From: Sphingomonadales bacterium
GTDB lineage: Bacteria; Pseudomonadota; Alphaproteobacteria; Sphingomonadales; Sphingomonadaceae
NCBI GenBank assembly: GCA_017302775.1
Contig: JAFLDC010000007.1
Span: 1-22,179, forward strand
Direction of reading: 5' to 3'
DNA length: 22,179 bases
Shown: in pieces, positions 7,401 through 13,939 of the stretch
Position numbering within the stretch: position 1 is the stretch's first letter
How the letters are laid out: every line of letters starts with the position of its first letter
Made by a program: the position numbers and the translations under genes
Notes under the pieces: generated by a model
Database searches by the model: none
Seen by the model: the letters and a program-made list of their open reading frames with translations, nothing else
Told to the model about the DNA's origin: nothing

Positions 7401-7520
7401 ATGACCATCGACCAAAAGCATATCCGTCAAATCCAGCAGGCGTCTCGACTGGCAATGATCGATGGCGGATACCGCGTTTCCGAACGCTGGTTCATGCCTA
7501 CCCTGCACTGCCATGCATGA
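7401..7520 (+). CDS. 39-residue ORF between nnrS and ubiD
   Basis: ATG 7401 to TGA 7518-7520 encodes MTIDQKHIRQIQQASRLAMI and then a 19-residue tail containing YRVSERWF. It begins eight bases after the nnrS stop, and its end overlaps the start of the UbiD gene within ATGCATGA, the classical layout of translational coupling. The sequence is amphipathic and basic with no membrane segment. The ribosome site is weak. It may be a small protein, or a leader that carries ribosomes to the UbiD start, which also lacks a strong ribosome site. No family is recognised. Confidence 0.45.
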   Translation: MTIDQKHIRQIQQASRLAMIDGGYRVSERWFMPTLHCHA

Positions 7521-8994
7521 CCTACGCACCTTTCTACGACGCCTCGAACTGTCGGGCGACCTGCTTCGCATACACACCGAGTTGGACTCTGTCCAGGAGA
7601 CTACTGCACTGTGTCGTCATGCTCTGCGAGAGGAGGGTCCGGCGCTTCTGCTTTCGAATATCCGGGCATCTTCCCATGCGATGCTCGGCAACCTGTTCGG
7701 TCACCAGCGACGCATCGAAGCCGCACTGAAGGACCGGCCACTCGCTTCGCTGCGCGAACTTGGGGAATTGTTGGCTTCGCTGCGCGAACCGCGCTTGCCG
7801 GGTTCCCTGCGTGAGGCGCTGGCACAATGGCCAGAACTCGGTCAACTCGCGCATGTGATGCCGAAACGGGTCAACGAGGCCGCTTTCAACCACATCATAC
7901 TGAAAGGCGATGAGATAGATCTCACTCGCCTACCGATTCAGACGTGTTGGCCAGAGGATGCCGGCCCATTGGTGACGCTCGGTCTCGTCACAACCCGTGG
8001 GACGAGGCAAAAGAGACAAAACATTGCCATCTATCGACAGCAGCCGATCGCCCCCCGCCGTCTCATCATGCGCTGGCTCCCGCATCGCGGCGGCGCTCTC
8101 GATTTTGCAGACTGGCGCACCGACCGGGGCCACGAACCGTTTCCGGTGCTGGTCAGCATCGGCGTGGATCCGGCGACTCTGCTAGCCGCTGTAACACCGG
8201 TCCCCGATACGGTCAGCGAATATGAATTCGCCGGCTTGTTGCGCGGCGACCGAACCCGGGTATGGCGCAGTGCCCAAACGGGACTGGATGCTCCCGCTGG
8301 CGCCGAGATCGTGCTGGAGGGATTCATCCATCCAGGAGACGAAGCGCTGGAAGGACCTTTCGGCGACCACACCGGTCATTACAACGCTCAAAGTCTCTTT
8401 CCCGTGTTCACGGTGGAGACCATGCGGCTGCGCGCCGATGCCATTTATCACGGCAGCTACATGGGGCGCTCCCCACACGATGAACCTTCGGTAATGGCGA
8501 TGGCGCTCAACGAAGTATTCGTGCCGCTGCTTCAGCGTGCATTTCCCGAGATCGTCGATTTCCATCTGCCACCGGCGGCCTGCTCGTATCGCATCGCGGT
8601 GGTCTCGATACGGAAACAATATCCCGGCCATGCCCAACGCATGATGATGGGAATCTGGAGTCATCTCCGCCAATTCACCTATACGAAGTACCTCATCGTT
8701 GTCGATGACGACATCGACGTTCGCGACTGGGGAGACGTACTGTGGGCATTGGCCACCCGCGCCGATCCCGCACGCGACACGCTGATCGTCGAGCGCTCGC
8801 CAGTCGACTACCTCGACTTTTCCAGTCCTGAGCCGAACCTCGGCGGAAAGATCGGATTCGATGCCACCTGCAAAGGGCCATCCGAGTCGCGACGCGGCTG
8901 GAGCCGTCCGATCCGTCCAGACCCATCCGTCGAGCAGCGAATGACTCATCTCTGGGCGACGCTATCTGCAAACCATCGAATCAAGACGATATGA
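7513..8994 (+). CDS. ubiD: UbiD-family 3-polyprenyl-4-hydroxybenzoate decarboxylase
   Basis: A 493-residue enzyme close in length and sequence to E. coli UbiD, which decarboxylates 3-octaprenyl-4-hydroxybenzoate in ubiquinone synthesis using prenylated FMN made by UbiX. Motifs include RQNIAIYRQQ (168-177), RWLPHRGGALDF (187-198), VTPVPDTVSEYEFAGLLRG, the acidic EGFIHPGDEALEGPFGDHTG, YMGRSPHDEPSVM, LPPAACSYRIAVVSIRKQYP and VDDDIDVRDWGDVLWA. The start is placed at ATG 7513 (MHDLRTFLRRLELSG), which matches the usual UbiD N-terminus; an in-frame ATG at 7462 would add 17 unlikely residues inside the small ORF. It lies 13 bases before ubiU, so it is most likely the decarboxylase used in the anaerobic pathway. 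A second, housekeeping ubiD may exist elsewhere. A benzoate-type UbiD substrate is the main alternative, but the match is to true UbiD. Confidence 0.92.
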   Translation: MHDLRTFLRRLELSGDLLRIHTELDSVQETTALCRHALREEGPALLLSNIRASSHAMLGNLFGHQRRIEAALKDRPLASLRELGELLASLREPRLPGSLREALAQWPELGQLAHVMPKRVNEAAFNHIILKGDEIDLTRLPIQTCWPEDAGPLVTLGLVTTRGTRQKRQNIAIYRQQPIAPRRLIMRWLPHRGGALDFADWRTDRGHEPFPVLVSIGVDPATLLAAVTPVPDTVSEYEFAGLLRGDRTRVWRSAQTGLDAPAGAEIVLEGFIHPGDEALEGPFGDHTGHYNAQSLFPVFTVETMRLRADAIYHGSYMGRSPHDEPSVMAMALNEVFVPLLQRAFPEIVDFHLPPAACSYRIAVVSIRKQYPGHAQRMMMGIWSHLRQFTYTKYLIVVDDDIDVRDWGDVLWALATRADPARDTLIVERSPVDYLDFSSPEPNLGGKIGFDATCKGPSESRRGWSRPIRPDPSVEQRMTHLWATLSANHRIKTI

Positions 8995-9007
8995 AGCGAG
9001 GAATCCC

Positions 9008-10006
9008 GTGGAACTAGTATGCCCTGCCGGCAATCTTCCAGCCCTCCACGCCGCGCTCGATGCCGGCGCAGACGCCATTTATGTCGGTTTCCGCGACCAG
9101 ACAAACGCGCGGTCGTTCCCGGGACTCAACTTCACGTACGCAGAGATCGCCACGGGAATTCGCGCTGCGCGCGAACGTGGCCGTAAAATATTCATCGCTT
9201 TGAACACCTATCCGGAGACATCCCGTCTCTCGCACTGGCAACGAGCAGTCGATCGCGCTGCCGATCTTGGCGCCCATGCCATCATCGCCGCCGACATGGC
9301 AGTACTCGACTACGCTGCCAATCGTCACCCCGACCTGCCTCGCCATCTGTCGGTCCAAGGCTCAGCGACCACAGCGCCCGCGCTTCGCTACATGCACGAT
9401 CGTTTCGGCATTTCCCGCGCGGTTTTACCGCGCGTACTTTCGCTGACGCAGGTCGAACGGGTCTGCGCCGCTTCTCCGGTGCCACTGGAAGCATTCGCTT
9501 TCGGCAGTCTCTGCATCATGGTCGAAGGCCGCTGCCAGCTCTCCAGCTATGTGACGGCCGCATCGCCGAACCGTCACGGCGTTTGCTCGCCAGCGCATTT
9601 CGTTCGGTGGGAAGAACATGCCGACGGCGGTCGCAGCGTACGCCTGAACGGCGTGTTGATCGACCGGTTTTCTGCCGATGAACCCGCAGGTTACCCCACT
9701 GTATGCAAAGGGCGATTCGAGGTCCGCGGTGAGGTCTTCCATGCACTCGAAGAACCCACAAGCCTCAACACGCTTCCGATCCTTCCACGATTGCAGACCG
9801 CTGGCGTGGTGGCATTGAAGATCGAAGGACGTCAAAGAGGTGCGGCGTACATCAGCCAGGTCACCGCGACGTGGCGTCGCGCCATCGATTGCCTTCTGGC
9901 CTCACCGGAATCGTGGCGATGCCGGGAGGACTGGATGGCCGCGCTGGGCAAGCATGCCGAGGGCCATCAAACCACTCTCGGCCCCTATCATCGCGCTTGG
10001 CATTGA
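9008..10006 (+). CDS. ubiU: UbiU, O2-independent ubiquinone hydroxylation subunit (U32 family)
   Basis: A 332-residue peptidase-U32-type protein nearly colinear with E. coli UbiU (331 aa): MELVCPAGNLPALHAALDAG at the start, then HLSVQGSATT, VPLEAFAFGSLCIMVEGRC, SYVTAASPNRHGVCSP, YPTVCKGRF, HALEEPTSLNTL and VALKIEGRQR. UbiU and UbiV form a [4Fe-4S] heterodimer that hydroxylates the ubiquinone ring without oxygen. The cluster cysteines are present at residues 169, 176, 193 and 233. The start is GTG 9008 with GAGGAA upstream; the MELxCPAGN N-terminus fixes it. Despite the family name it is not expected to be a protease. It is followed after three bases by ubiV, so the two are surely co-translated. 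Confidence 0.96.
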   Translation: MELVCPAGNLPALHAALDAGADAIYVGFRDQTNARSFPGLNFTYAEIATGIRAARERGRKIFIALNTYPETSRLSHWQRAVDRAADLGAHAIIAADMAVLDYAANRHPDLPRHLSVQGSATTAPALRYMHDRFGISRAVLPRVLSLTQVERVCAASPVPLEAFAFGSLCIMVEGRCQLSSYVTAASPNRHGVCSPAHFVRWEEHADGGRSVRLNGVLIDRFSADEPAGYPTVCKGRFEVRGEVFHALEEPTSLNTLPILPRLQTAGVVALKIEGRQRGAAYISQVTATWRRAIDCLLASPESWRCREDWMAALGKHAEGHQTTLGPYHRAWH

Positions 10007-10009
10007 ACC

Positions 10010-10891
10010 ATGGAACTCAGCCTTGCCCCTCTACCCTACTTCTGGCCACGCGCGAGAGTCCATGCATTCTACGACTCGGTAACGACGTGGCCGATCGATA
10101 TCGTCTACATCGGAGAAATGGTCTGCAGCAAACGACGGGAACTGCGCACCGCCGACTGGCTGACAGTGGCCAAGCGCCTCGCCGATGCAGGCAAGACCGT
10201 CGTTCTGTCCTCTCTTGCGCTCATCGAGGCTGAATCGGAAGCCAGCGCGCTACGTCGTCTGGTAGAAGATGACCGATTCCTGATTGAGGCTAACGATCTC
10301 TCTGCTGTGCAGGTTTGCCGCGATAAGAAACGCAGCTTTGTCGGCGGTCCGACGCTAAACGTCTACAATCACGAAACGTTGCGGATGCTGCAGGAGGATG
10401 GCCTGGAACGATGGGTCCCGGGCGTTGAAATCGGCGGCGCCCAGCTCGAAGAACTGCGCCGTGGCTTCCTCGATCGTGGCTGGAAGCTTCCAGCGCTCGA
10501 AATTCACGTCTGGGGCCGCCAAGGCCTTGCCTATTCGGCACGTTGCTTCACTGCACGCGCCCTGGACATCGCCAAGGATGAGTGCGGTTTCCGCTGCATA
10601 GAGTTTCCGGATGGGTTGCCGCTCGCGACGCGCGAAGGCGAAGCATTCCTCCGCATCAACGGCATCCAGATCCAGGGCGATGCACCCATCGATCTCGCCA
10701 CTGCCTGGCCTGACCTGATCTCGTTGGGAGTCGACGTCCTGAGAATCGTTCCCCAGGCGCCCGAAATGACACTGGCGGCAGTCGAACGCTGGCGCGCCGC
10801 GATCGGCGCGGGAACTCCGCCATCACATGAAACCAACCAGATGGGCTATTGGCAAGGCGCGCCCGGCCGGGGACCCGGGCCTATCGACTGA
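10010..10891 (+). CDS. ubiV: UbiV, O2-independent ubiquinone hydroxylation subunit (U32 family)
   Basis: A 293-residue partner of UbiU, matching E. coli UbiV in length and pattern. The four [4Fe-4S] cysteines are present: C39 in YIGEMVCSKRRELR, and C179, C192, C196 in the C-x12-C-x3-C arrangement (RCFTARALDIAKDECGFRC). Other family motifs are GPTLNVYN, VPGVEIGG, LEIHVWGRQGLAYSARC and RINGIQIQ. It starts three bases after the ubiU stop. Its last 46 bases overlap the 3' end of the convergent ubiT-fusion gene on the other strand, so the Gly/Pro-rich tail (APGRGPGPID) is coded on DNA shared with that gene. Confidence 0.96.
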   Translation: MELSLAPLPYFWPRARVHAFYDSVTTWPIDIVYIGEMVCSKRRELRTADWLTVAKRLADAGKTVVLSSLALIEAESEASALRRLVEDDRFLIEANDLSAVQVCRDKKRSFVGGPTLNVYNHETLRMLQEDGLERWVPGVEIGGAQLEELRRGFLDRGWKLPALEIHVWGRQGLAYSARCFTARALDIAKDECGFRCIEFPDGLPLATREGEAFLRINGIQIQGDAPIDLATAWPDLISLGVDVLRIVPQAPEMTLAAVERWRAAIGAGTPPSHETNQMGYWQGAPGRGPGPID

Positions 10892-11730
10892 TCGCGTCGA
10901 GACGCTGTTTCGCCTCGGGAAAGAGCCCGCATATCCCGCAGAAACAGTGCGAGGCGATGCAGGGGAACCCTTTGCGCCAAGGGCACCTCCGACCAGTCCA
11001 GACGATCGAGCACATTGCGTGCTTCGAGTCCCAACGCAGTGTCACCCACCAGCACCAGGCGACGCTGAAAGAACAACGTATCGGCATCCTCCAGCCGACT
11101 CGCCATCAAGAGCAGGTCAACCACGTCTCCACGCACAGTGGCTTCGGGCTCATCATGGACGGTGAGCAACCGACCCTCGCGAAGTCCCAACGTCCAAGCG
11201 ATGCCCAGGTCATGCACGTTGATACCCAATCGCCGCCCTTCGAGAAATGCGAACTCCCCCTTGTCGAGGCTGTTCGCCAGCGCATGTGCGGCAGCCTTCG
11301 CGAGTACGCGCCCCACGAGAGCTGGCGGCAGACGACAAGAGAACATCTTCCACCGCGCAGGCGGTGGAAGAACGGCAGCAAGGCGGCGTTGCCATCCGGG
11401 CGCGACGGGGGCTTCGAAATCATCGAACATGATGGCAGGCTCCATGGGCAGCCCCTGCACGAAGCAGGCATCCCGGATAAGAAGCAAGGCGATCGCCTGG
11501 GCGGTGTTCTCGGGCACCCCCCAAGCATGGGCTACCGTGCGAACATGGCGCACCACGTCGGATTCACGGCTGAAATCCCGGCCAGTGCCGGGGGGTTTGG
11601 ATTCGGCCGCCCAGACCGCCGCTCGTCGGCGGGTAGCAGCCAATCGGACGATGGTTCCATCGACGTGATCGATCCAGGCACGCGCCAAGGTCAATCGTGA
11701 CGGCAAAAAAAAGAACGGTGCGTTCATCAT
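10846..11730 (-). CDS. ubiT: Chorismate mutase-like (AroQ) domain fused to UbiT (SCP2)
   Basis: A 294-residue two-domain protein. Residues about 12-95 align with AroQ chorismate mutase: R17 in LARAWIDHVDG, R35 in AATRRRAA, K45, D52/R55/E56 in RDFSRES, and Q92 in LLIRDACFVQ correspond to E. coli R11, R28, K39, D48/R51/E52 and Q88; only S84 is replaced, by A88. Residues about 125-294 match UbiT: LPPALVGRVLAKAAAHALAN, DKGEFAFLEGRRLGINVHDL, then DADTLFFQRRLVLVGDTALG (215-234) of the SCP2 lipid-binding fold. UbiT is required with UbiUV for anaerobic ubiquinone synthesis and is thought to bind lipid intermediates. E. coli UbiT (174 aa) lacks the N-terminal domain. The start ATGATG overlaps the stop of the 37-codon ORF (TCATGATG). 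The mutase activity is inferred; the domain might instead sense chorismate. Confidence 0.85.
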   Translation of the reverse strand: MMNAPFFFLPSRLTLARAWIDHVDGTIVRLAATRRRAAVWAAESKPPGTGRDFSRESDVVRHVRTVAHAWGVPENTAQAIALLLIRDACFVQGLPMEPAIMFDDFEAPVAPGWQRRLAAVLPPPARWKMFSCRLPPALVGRVLAKAAAHALANSLDKGEFAFLEGRRLGINVHDLGIAWTLGLREGRLLTVHDEPEATVRGDVVDLLLMASRLEDADTLFFQRRLVLVGDTALGLEARNVLDRLDWSEVPLAQRVPLHRLALFLRDMRALSRGETASRRDQSIGPGPRPGAPCQ

Positions 11731-11840
11731 GAAACGTACTCGAAATCGAGTTCGAAGTCATACAGTTGGCGCGCGCTCGCATGCGGCTCCACCGATCGTA
11801 TGACGCGACCGATGATCGCCGGGGATCGCTCATGCAGCAT
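11727..11840 (-). CDS. 37-residue overlapping ORF between the DGC gene and ubiT
   Basis: On the minus strand GGAGG lies six bases before ATG 11840, inside the end of the DGC-domain gene. The frame runs to a TGA that overlaps the start of the ubiT fusion, and it also overlaps the preceding stop by 11 bases. The product begins MLHERSPAIIGRVIRSVEPH and has an acidic, aromatic tail (YDFELDFEYVS). A second ATG at 11846 could add two residues. The strong ribosome site and the double overlap argue for translation, if only to couple ubiT. No family is recognised and no membrane segment is present. Confidence 0.55.
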   Translation of the reverse strand: MLHERSPAIIGRVIRSVEPHASARQLYDFELDFEYVS

Positions 11841-12231
11841 CGACATCCTCCGGCGATACGGAAATCCGCAATGCGAAAGCCTCCGGCAGCGCGACACCCA
11901 TGTAGAGGCGAGCCACATCGTCGGGATGCGGGTCGCAGTGTTTGAGCTTGCGGATACCGTGATCGGACAGCAATACATGACGACTCGGAGCGACACCAAC
12001 CCGAGCCAGACAAGCGGAGACACAGGCCATCGCGCAGCCGTCCAACGCCAGAATCGGTCTACCGCTGCACGCTGTCTTCACCAAGCCCGGGACACCGCCA
12101 CCGACGCCTGCGATGCAGGACATTTCGGCGTAGCCGTCGCGATCGAGCATCAAGGCAAGCCGATTCGCGAGCTGGGCTGCGCTCGAACACCCTGAACAGG
12201 AATAGACGAGAGGTAATTTTCGACGTTTCAT
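11830..12231 (-). CDS. DGC-domain putative zinc-binding protein
   Basis: A 133-residue Cys-rich protein of the DGC family (Pfam DGC, putative metal binding). Motifs are VYSCSGCSSAAQLAN (C12, C15), AEMSCIAGVGGGV (C39), SGRPILALDGCAMACVSACL (C66, C70, C74, with the naming Asp-Gly-Cys at 64-66), plus C55 and C99. These are good candidates for a zinc or iron-sulfur site. Members are often found near anaerobic or respiratory genes, but the function is unknown. The ATG at 12231 overlaps the stop of the upstream membrane-protein gene (ATGA), so translation is coupled. The longer open frame reaching to 13092 is only the extension of this frame through the upstream gene. Confidence 0.88.
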   Translation of the reverse strand: MKRRKLPLVYSCSGCSSAAQLANRLALMLDRDGYAEMSCIAGVGGGVPGLVKTACSGRPILALDGCAMACVSACLARVGVAPSRHVLLSDHGIRKLKHCDPHPDDVARLYMGVALPEAFALRISVSPEDVDAA

Positions 12232-13454
12232 GGCGATTGGTCCAAGTGAAGAGAACGGCGAAAGCGATTGGCATTGAAGACCGGCGCAAGAAATGCGACA
12301 AGCAGGGCAAGCACTGCTGCCGTTTCCAAACCTATCGCCAGGCGCAAAATCGGCGGCCGGGCCGATGGCCACAGAAGCACCAGCCATGCCGCAGCGGCAA
12401 AGAGCCGGAGCATCAACCACACCGCACGCAGTCTTTCCGGCTGCAGGAGACCCATACCGGGAACCTGCGTTCCACGAGGCACATGGGTCCGCAATCGCCA
12501 CCAGGACACGAACCCGGCAATGGGAAGCAATGTCGTAGGCATGGCCGTCATGAGCGCTACGATCACCAACAGCAGCGCCGCCTGTCGTGCCGTTTCGGTG
12601 CCATACAAAAGCATCATCCCACCTGCGACAACCATGCAGAGCCACGCACAGATCCATGCCAAGGCCAGCGTCGGTTGTCTGCCCGTCTTGCGCCGCCAGA
12701 GCGGAACCTGCGCTGAAACCGCTATCGCCAGCAACACGCTTCCCCACATACGCCACCAGATGCCCCAATCCGACATCCAGGGTGTCATCCAGGCCATCAG
12801 GATCACGACTGAGATACCGATCGCTCCACGGCACGCGAAACCGCTGGACACGGAAAGGCCAAGCAATGTGGGAAGAATGGCCCTCGATGCCCCAAGCACG
12901 ATCGACAGCAGTCCACCTGCCAGCCCGAGTACGGCATGCGCCGCCTTGCCGCCCGGAAGGACGAATCCATTGAGGCGCGCCGCACCGACCACCGCCGCGA
13001 CGACCAATCCTCCCAGGCCTGCCGCCAAGGCCAGACGCGCAGTGCGATCGCCGCATCCCCGCAAGGTTCGGACGGACAATGGAAGCGCCCATGCCGCAAG
13101 CGCGCCAGCAGTGGCGACGGCCGCCATGCGACGCATGGTCTGCGCCTCAACCAAAGCGGCTGTCAGCATGGCGATCAGGCTGACGTTGTAGGCGATGATC
13201 GCAACCCACCACGACATTGATCGACGAGGCGGTGGCACTCCGAGAACCGCAGATCCCATTTGCAAACCGGTCCCGGCCACGGCATTGACTGCCACCCCCA
13301 AAATTACCGCATGCAGGATGGACCAGAGTCCAGCACCACCACCCGCCTCCCCCTTACCAGCCAAGACGAGCGCGCCCACAACCCATGCCACCGCCGCATA
13401 CAACGGCAGAAGCGTCAGACGAATATCGAGCCGGGCGGGATCAATCCGGGCCAT
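12228..13454 (-). CDS. Polytopic membrane protein, NnrS/haem-copper-like, unknown
   Basis: A 408-residue protein with about eleven or twelve hydrophobic segments. An early segment reads LHAVILGVAVNAVAGTGLQM, recalling the H-x3-LG...G-x2-Q pattern of NnrS-like and COX1-like proteins found in denitrifiers, where such a His may bind haem; only this resemblance supports the call. Other features are SWWVAIIAYNVSL, a Trp-rich segment (MTPWMSDWGIWWRMWGSVLL) and a basic C-terminus (NANRFRRSLHLDQSP). ATG 13454 lies inside the end of the DUF2249 gene (14-base overlap), and its stop overlaps the DGC start. A transporter or a quinone/NO-related membrane factor are both possible. Confidence 0.75.
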   Translation of the reverse strand: MARIDPARLDIRLTLLPLYAAVAWVVGALVLAGKGEAGGGAGLWSILHAVILGVAVNAVAGTGLQMGSAVLGVPPPRRSMSWWVAIIAYNVSLIAMLTAALVEAQTMRRMAAVATAGALAAWALPLSVRTLRGCGDRTARLALAAGLGGLVVAAVVGAARLNGFVLPGGKAAHAVLGLAGGLLSIVLGASRAILPTLLGLSVSSGFACRGAIGISVVILMAWMTPWMSDWGIWWRMWGSVLLAIAVSAQVPLWRRKTGRQPTLALAWICAWLCMVVAGGMMLLYGTETARQAALLLVIVALMTAMPTTLLPIAGFVSWWRLRTHVPRGTQVPGMGLLQPERLRAVWLMLRLFAAAAWLVLLWPSARPPILRLAIGLETAAVLALLVAFLAPVFNANRFRRSLHLDQSP

Positions 13455-13665
13455 GCGCGGCCTCGACGATCACCTCGCACCCGCCTTCATCGAGCATGCG
13501 CGCCTGATACATGAGCCCCATGTCATTCAGTGCGCCGAGCAAAGGCGTAGGCCAGCATGGCGTCAAGACGCACGCACACTGGTCAGCGCCAAGCCTTTCG
13601 ACCACACTCAAGGCGCGATCGAGCGGCTCCGGAGAAGGCAGATGACGGAAGTCGAAGCGTTGCAC
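13441..13665 (-). CDS. DUF2249 domain protein
   Basis: A 74-residue soluble protein starting at GTG 13665, preceded by GGAGG four bases upstream (CAGGAGGAGCCGTG). The sequence begins VQRFDFRHLPSPEPLDRALS and ends with MLDEGGCEVIVEAAHG, the usual beginning and end of DUF2249 (a TusA-like fold found in denitrification and haem-related clusters; function unknown). Three Cys are clustered near residues 30-37 (CACVLTPC). The frame is open back to 13728, but that longer start would run through the promoter and lacks a ribosome site. It is the first gene of the minus operon and overlaps the next by 14 bases. Confidence 0.82.
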   Translation of the reverse strand: MQRFDFRHLPSPEPLDRALSVVERLGADQCACVLTPCWPTPLLGALNDMGLMYQARMLDEGGCEVIVEAAHGPD

Positions 13666-13686
13666 GGCTCCTCCTGACAGGCGCGC

Positions 13687-13728
13687 AGTATGTTCCACGT
13701 CCGAGAAGGGCGCCCTGAGCCAGGTCAA
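13687..13728 (-). promoter_or_regulatory. FNR/Dnr-type box and -10 of the DUF2249-to-ubiT operon
   Basis: On the minus strand TTGACCTGGCTCAG (13728-13715) is one base off the TTGAY-N4-RTCAR pattern. CATACT (13692-13687), a 4/6 match to TATAAT, follows after exactly 22 bases. The GTG start is 21 bases further on. A weaker half-match, TTGATCGATATGGC, lies at 13750-13737 on the same strand. Confidence 0.55.
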
Positions 13729-13758
13729 GCGGACCGGCCATATCGATCAAGCCTGTGC

Positions 13759-13800
13759 TTGACCCGCGTCAATGTGCGCCCCCCCGTTGCTCCGCATACC
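13759..13800 (+). promoter_or_regulatory. FNR/Dnr-type box and -10 of the moa operon
   Basis: TTGACCCGCGTCAA at 13759-13772 is a perfect 5+5 palindrome of the CRP/FNR-family type. A -10-like CATACC follows at 13795-13800 after 22 bases. With the minus-strand box 30 bases away it forms a divergent regulatory region between moaA and the DUF2249 gene. Confidence 0.7.
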
Positions 13801-13939
13801 ATGCGCCTTGCAGCCCCTGCTGCACTCCGAGTCGCGACGCCTTCGCCGATCGGCATGGTTTTGCGACCGTGGCGGCCCTCGCCACCCGGTACCCGCGGAA
13901 ACGCTGGCGCCGCCCGCGATTGGAAAGGAGCACAACTTC
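13801..13939 (+). other. moaA leader region (about 130 nt, structured)
   Basis: The predicted start point near 13807 leaves about 130 untranslated bases before GTG 13940. The stretch can form GTGGCG-GCCCT-CGCCAC and other GC-rich stems. moaA leaders in Gammaproteobacteria often hold the Moco RNA motif; I cannot confirm that motif by eye. The open reading frame through this region is not convincing as protein. Confidence 0.3.

Noticed and set aside
6524..7408. A 294-codon minus-strand frame
   Set aside because: Antisense to nnrS with a low-complexity polar translation; no ribosome site or family.
12232..13092. A 420-residue version of the DGC protein
   Set aside because: The upstream part is only the out-of-frame reading of the membrane-protein gene; ATG 12231 overlaps that gene's stop and gives a normal DGC protein.
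13737..13750. A third FNR-type box in the moaA/DUF2249 interval (TTGATCGATATGGC)
   Set aside because: Only the left half matches; the right half has two mismatches. Kept as a weak half-site only.
13772..13939. N-terminal extension of MoaA to the first ATG of the frame
   Set aside because: The extra 56 residues overlap the predicted promoter and match nothing in MoaA, while GTG 13940 has a strong ribosome site and gives the family length.
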